Origin: Burkholderiaceae bacterium
Lineage (GTDB): Bacteria; Pseudomonadota; Gammaproteobacteria; Burkholderiales; Burkholderiaceae_C
DNA: 6,360 nt
Direction of reading: 5' to 3'
Assembly (NCBI GenBank): GCA_025458585.1
Contig: JALOSD010000193.1
Span: 1 to 6,360, forward strand
Shown piece after piece: positions 5,052 through 6,360 of the stretch. A program made the position numbers and the translations under genes. Numbering within the stretch: the first letter of the stretch is position 1; each line of letters starts with the position of its first letter. The notes below the pieces were generated by a model. It did not search any database. It worked only from the letters and a program-made list of their open reading frames with translations, and was not told the DNA's origin.

Positions 5052-6274
5052 CCTGGACCCTGGCACGCCGAGCCGAGCGACTCGAACCGTCGGCGATCCG
5101 CGAGATCCTCAAGCTGGCCGAACGCCCGGGCGTGATCTCGCTCGCCGGCGGTCTGCCCGCGGCCGAGGGTTTCCCGGTCGAGGCCGTGCGCGACGCCACC
5201 GCGCGCGTGCTCGCCGAGACGCCGCGCGAAGCGCTGCAGTACGCGGCGAGCGAAGGCTTCGGCCCGCTGCGCGAGTGGGTGGCCGGCCACCTGCGCGCGC
5301 AGGGGCTCGGCGTCGAGGCGGGTCAGGTGCTGATCACGACCGGCTCGCAGCAGGGCCTCGATCTGGTGGGCAAGGTGCTGCTCGACGCCGGCAGCACGGT
5401 CGCCGTCGAGACGCCGACCTACCTCGGCGCGCTGCAGGCCTTCGCCCCCTGCGAACCGCGCTGGCTCGCGCTCGACGACGACGGCGCGGGCCCGCGGCCG
5501 CAGGCCATGGCCGCCGCGCGCGGCGCGCGCTTCGCGTACTTGCTGCCGACCTTCCAGAACCCGAGCGGGCGCTGCCTCGACGCCGCCCGGCGGCACGCGC
5601 TGGCCGACGCCGCGCTCGACGCCGGCGTGGCGATCGTCGAAGACGACCCGTACGGCGCACTGTGGTTCGACGACCCGCCCCCGCCGCCGCTGGCCGCGCG
5701 CGCCGGCGACGGCGCCGTCTACCTCGGCTCGTTCTCGAAGGTGCTCGCGCCGGGGCTGCGCGTGGGCTGGCTCGTCGCGCCGAAGCGCCTGTTCCCGAAG
5801 CTGCTGCAGGCCAAGCAGGCAGCCGACCTGCACACGCCCGGCTTCAACCAGCGCATCGTGCACGCGCTCGTCGCCGGCGGGCTGCTCGACACGCACCTGC
5901 CCGCGCTGCGACGGCGCTACCGCGAGCGGCGCGACGCGATGCACGCCGCCCTCGCGCGACACCTGCCGAGCGGCTGCCGCTGGACGCCGCCGCGCGGCGG
6001 CATGTTCTTCTGGGTCGAACTGCCCGCGGGCCTCGACGCCGCGAGCCTGCTGCCGCGTGCGGTCGACGCCGGCGTCGCCTTCGTGCCTGGCGCGCCCTTC
6101 TTCTGCGAGACGCCGCAGCCGAACACGATGCGACTGAGCTTCGCCACCGTCGCCCCCGACCGCCTCGAGCAAGGCGTCGCGACGCTGGCGGCGATCGTGC
6201 GCGACGCGGTCGCGACGACGGCCGATACGCCCCGTGGTGTTGCGCCCCCGCCGCAGATGCCCGCCTTGGGGTGA
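5048..6274 (+). CDS. PLP-dependent aminotransferase, class I/II, LysN/ARO8-like
   Basis: The 408-residue soluble protein is a fold-type I aminotransferase moving an amino group between an amino acid and a 2-oxo acid. It shows an N-terminal segment RRAERLEPSAIREILKLAE (7-25) and SLAGGLP (31-37), typical of the 2-aminoadipate/aromatic/branched-chain aminotransferase group. It also has TTGSQQGLDL around 98-107, FQNPSG with N171, EDDPYG with D199 (pyridine nitrogen) and Y202, SFSK with the PLP lysine K231, and MRLSF with the carboxylate-binding R362. All key residues are present, so it should be active. The nearest functional family is LysN-type; annotation as 2-aminoadipate transaminase would be a guess at the substrate. 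The protein ends in a Pro-rich tail, GVAPPPQMPALG, after the last expected helix. It overlaps the exporter stop by 4 bp (ATGA) and has a good RBS. Its catalytic domain belongs to the same broad group as that of the divergent MocR regulator. Confidence 0.93.
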   Translation: MTWTLARRAERLEPSAIREILKLAERPGVISLAGGLPAAEGFPVEAVRDATARVLAETPREALQYAASEGFGPLREWVAGHLRAQGLGVEAGQVLITTGSQQGLDLVGKVLLDAGSTVAVETPTYLGALQAFAPCEPRWLALDDDGAGPRPQAMAAARGARFAYLLPTFQNPSGRCLDAARRHALADAALDAGVAIVEDDPYGALWFDDPPPPPLAARAGDGAVYLGSFSKVLAPGLRVGWLVAPKRLFPKLLQAKQAADLHTPGFNQRIVHALVAGGLLDTHLPALRRRYRERRDAMHAALARHLPSGCRWTPPRGGMFFWVELPAGLDAASLLPRAVDAGVAFVPGAPFFCETPQPNTMRLSFATVAPDRLEQGVATLAAIVRDAVATTADTPRGVAPPPQMPALG

Positions 6275-6301
6275 CGTTCCCGACGTCGTGCGCGCTACAT
6301 T
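6271..6301 (+). promoter_or_regulatory. Promoter-like sequence for the gene starting at 6353
   Basis: TACATT at 6296-6301 is a fair -10 hexamer. GTGACG at 6271-6276 matches four of six -35 bases, but with a long 19-bp gap, and overlaps the aminotransferase stop. Transcription from here would give a leader of about 45 nt, unlike the two leaderless candidates at 1254 and 4149. A short inverted repeat, GACGT (6273-6277) / ACGTC (6283-6287), lies in the same stretch. No factor-independent terminator for the aminotransferase gene is visible in 6275-6352. Confidence 0.35.
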
Positions 6302-6341
6302 CGCAACGTCTGCCTCACGCAGCACGATCAACCCATCACAC

Positions 6342-6346
6342 GGAAG
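6342..6346 (+). promoter_or_regulatory. Shine-Dalgarno for the edge gene at 6353
   Basis: GGAAG lies 6 nt before the ATG at 6353, a normal ribosome-binding spacing. It is the main support for calling that ATG a start. Confidence 0.5.
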
Positions 6347-6352
6347 ACGCTC

Positions 6353-6360
6353 ATGGCCAC
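6353..6360 (+). CDS. Start of a gene cut by the window edge
   Basis: Only ATG GCC and two further bases (Met-Ala) are visible. The call rests on the GGAAG ribosome binding site and the promoter-like TACATT upstream. The product cannot be identified. Confidence 0.45.

Noticed and set aside
6273..6287. Inverted repeat GACGT / ACGTC after the aminotransferase as a terminator
   Set aside because: Five-bp arms with a 5-nt loop and no T tract; too weak to call a terminator and easily due to chance.
4802..6331. Minus-strand open frame of 509 codons antisense to the aminotransferase
   Set aside because: Composition-driven shadow of a gene with intact catalytic motifs; no start signal.
1..6360. CRISPR array, tRNA/rRNA, insertion sequence or riboswitch
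   Set aside because: No spaced direct repeats, cloverleaf, transposase motif or long structured leader seen on either strand.

Overview
This is a very GC-rich window (roughly 70% G+C or more by eye). Its codon use, its AhpF and its gene types fit a betaproteobacterium of the Burkholderiales (Rubrivivax/Leptothrix-like lineages). That placement is inference from style and not from any marker gene. The sequence is densely coding. It has five complete genes, one gene cut by the left edge, and the first bases of another gene at the right edge. The many other long open frames are high-GC shadows. I see no RNA gene, mobile element or CRISPR array.

Layout. Positions 1-1221 (+) hold the C-terminal three quarters of alkyl hydroperoxide reductase subunit F. 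It is followed by a flavin reductase-like FMN-binding protein (1254-1847, +). That gene meets a minus-strand gene of unknown function (1848-2579) exactly stop to stop. The unknown gene lies 19 bp downstream of a minus-strand MocR-type regulator (2599-4050), so those two look like one transcription unit. Divergent from the regulator is a plus-strand pair whose stop and start overlap as ATGA: an EamA/DMT-family membrane exporter (4149-5051) and a fold-type I PLP aminotransferase of the LysN/ARO8-like group (5048-6274). A short intergenic region with a promoter-like sequence and ribosome binding site then leads to a new start at 6353.

How the genes may work together. The central locus (unknown protein and MocR regulator, divergent from exporter and aminotransferase) looks like a self-contained amino acid or amine response module. 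The MocR protein keeps every residue needed to hold PLP, so it could sense PLP or a PLP-amino acid adduct. The exporter could remove a surplus amino compound while the aminotransferase converts it. The substrate cannot be read from the sequence.

The most striking non-coding signal is in the mocR/eamA intergenic region. It has three copies of AAGCCCC in alternating orientation, interleaved with two back-to-back promoter-like -10 hexamers. A second, unrelated site before the flavin reductase gene has the same geometry: 8-bp perfect inverted arms around a TACACT hexamer. Two plus-strand genes (1254 and 4149) have a -10-like hexamer only 7-8 nt before ATG and no clear Shine-Dalgarno, which suggests leaderless transcripts.
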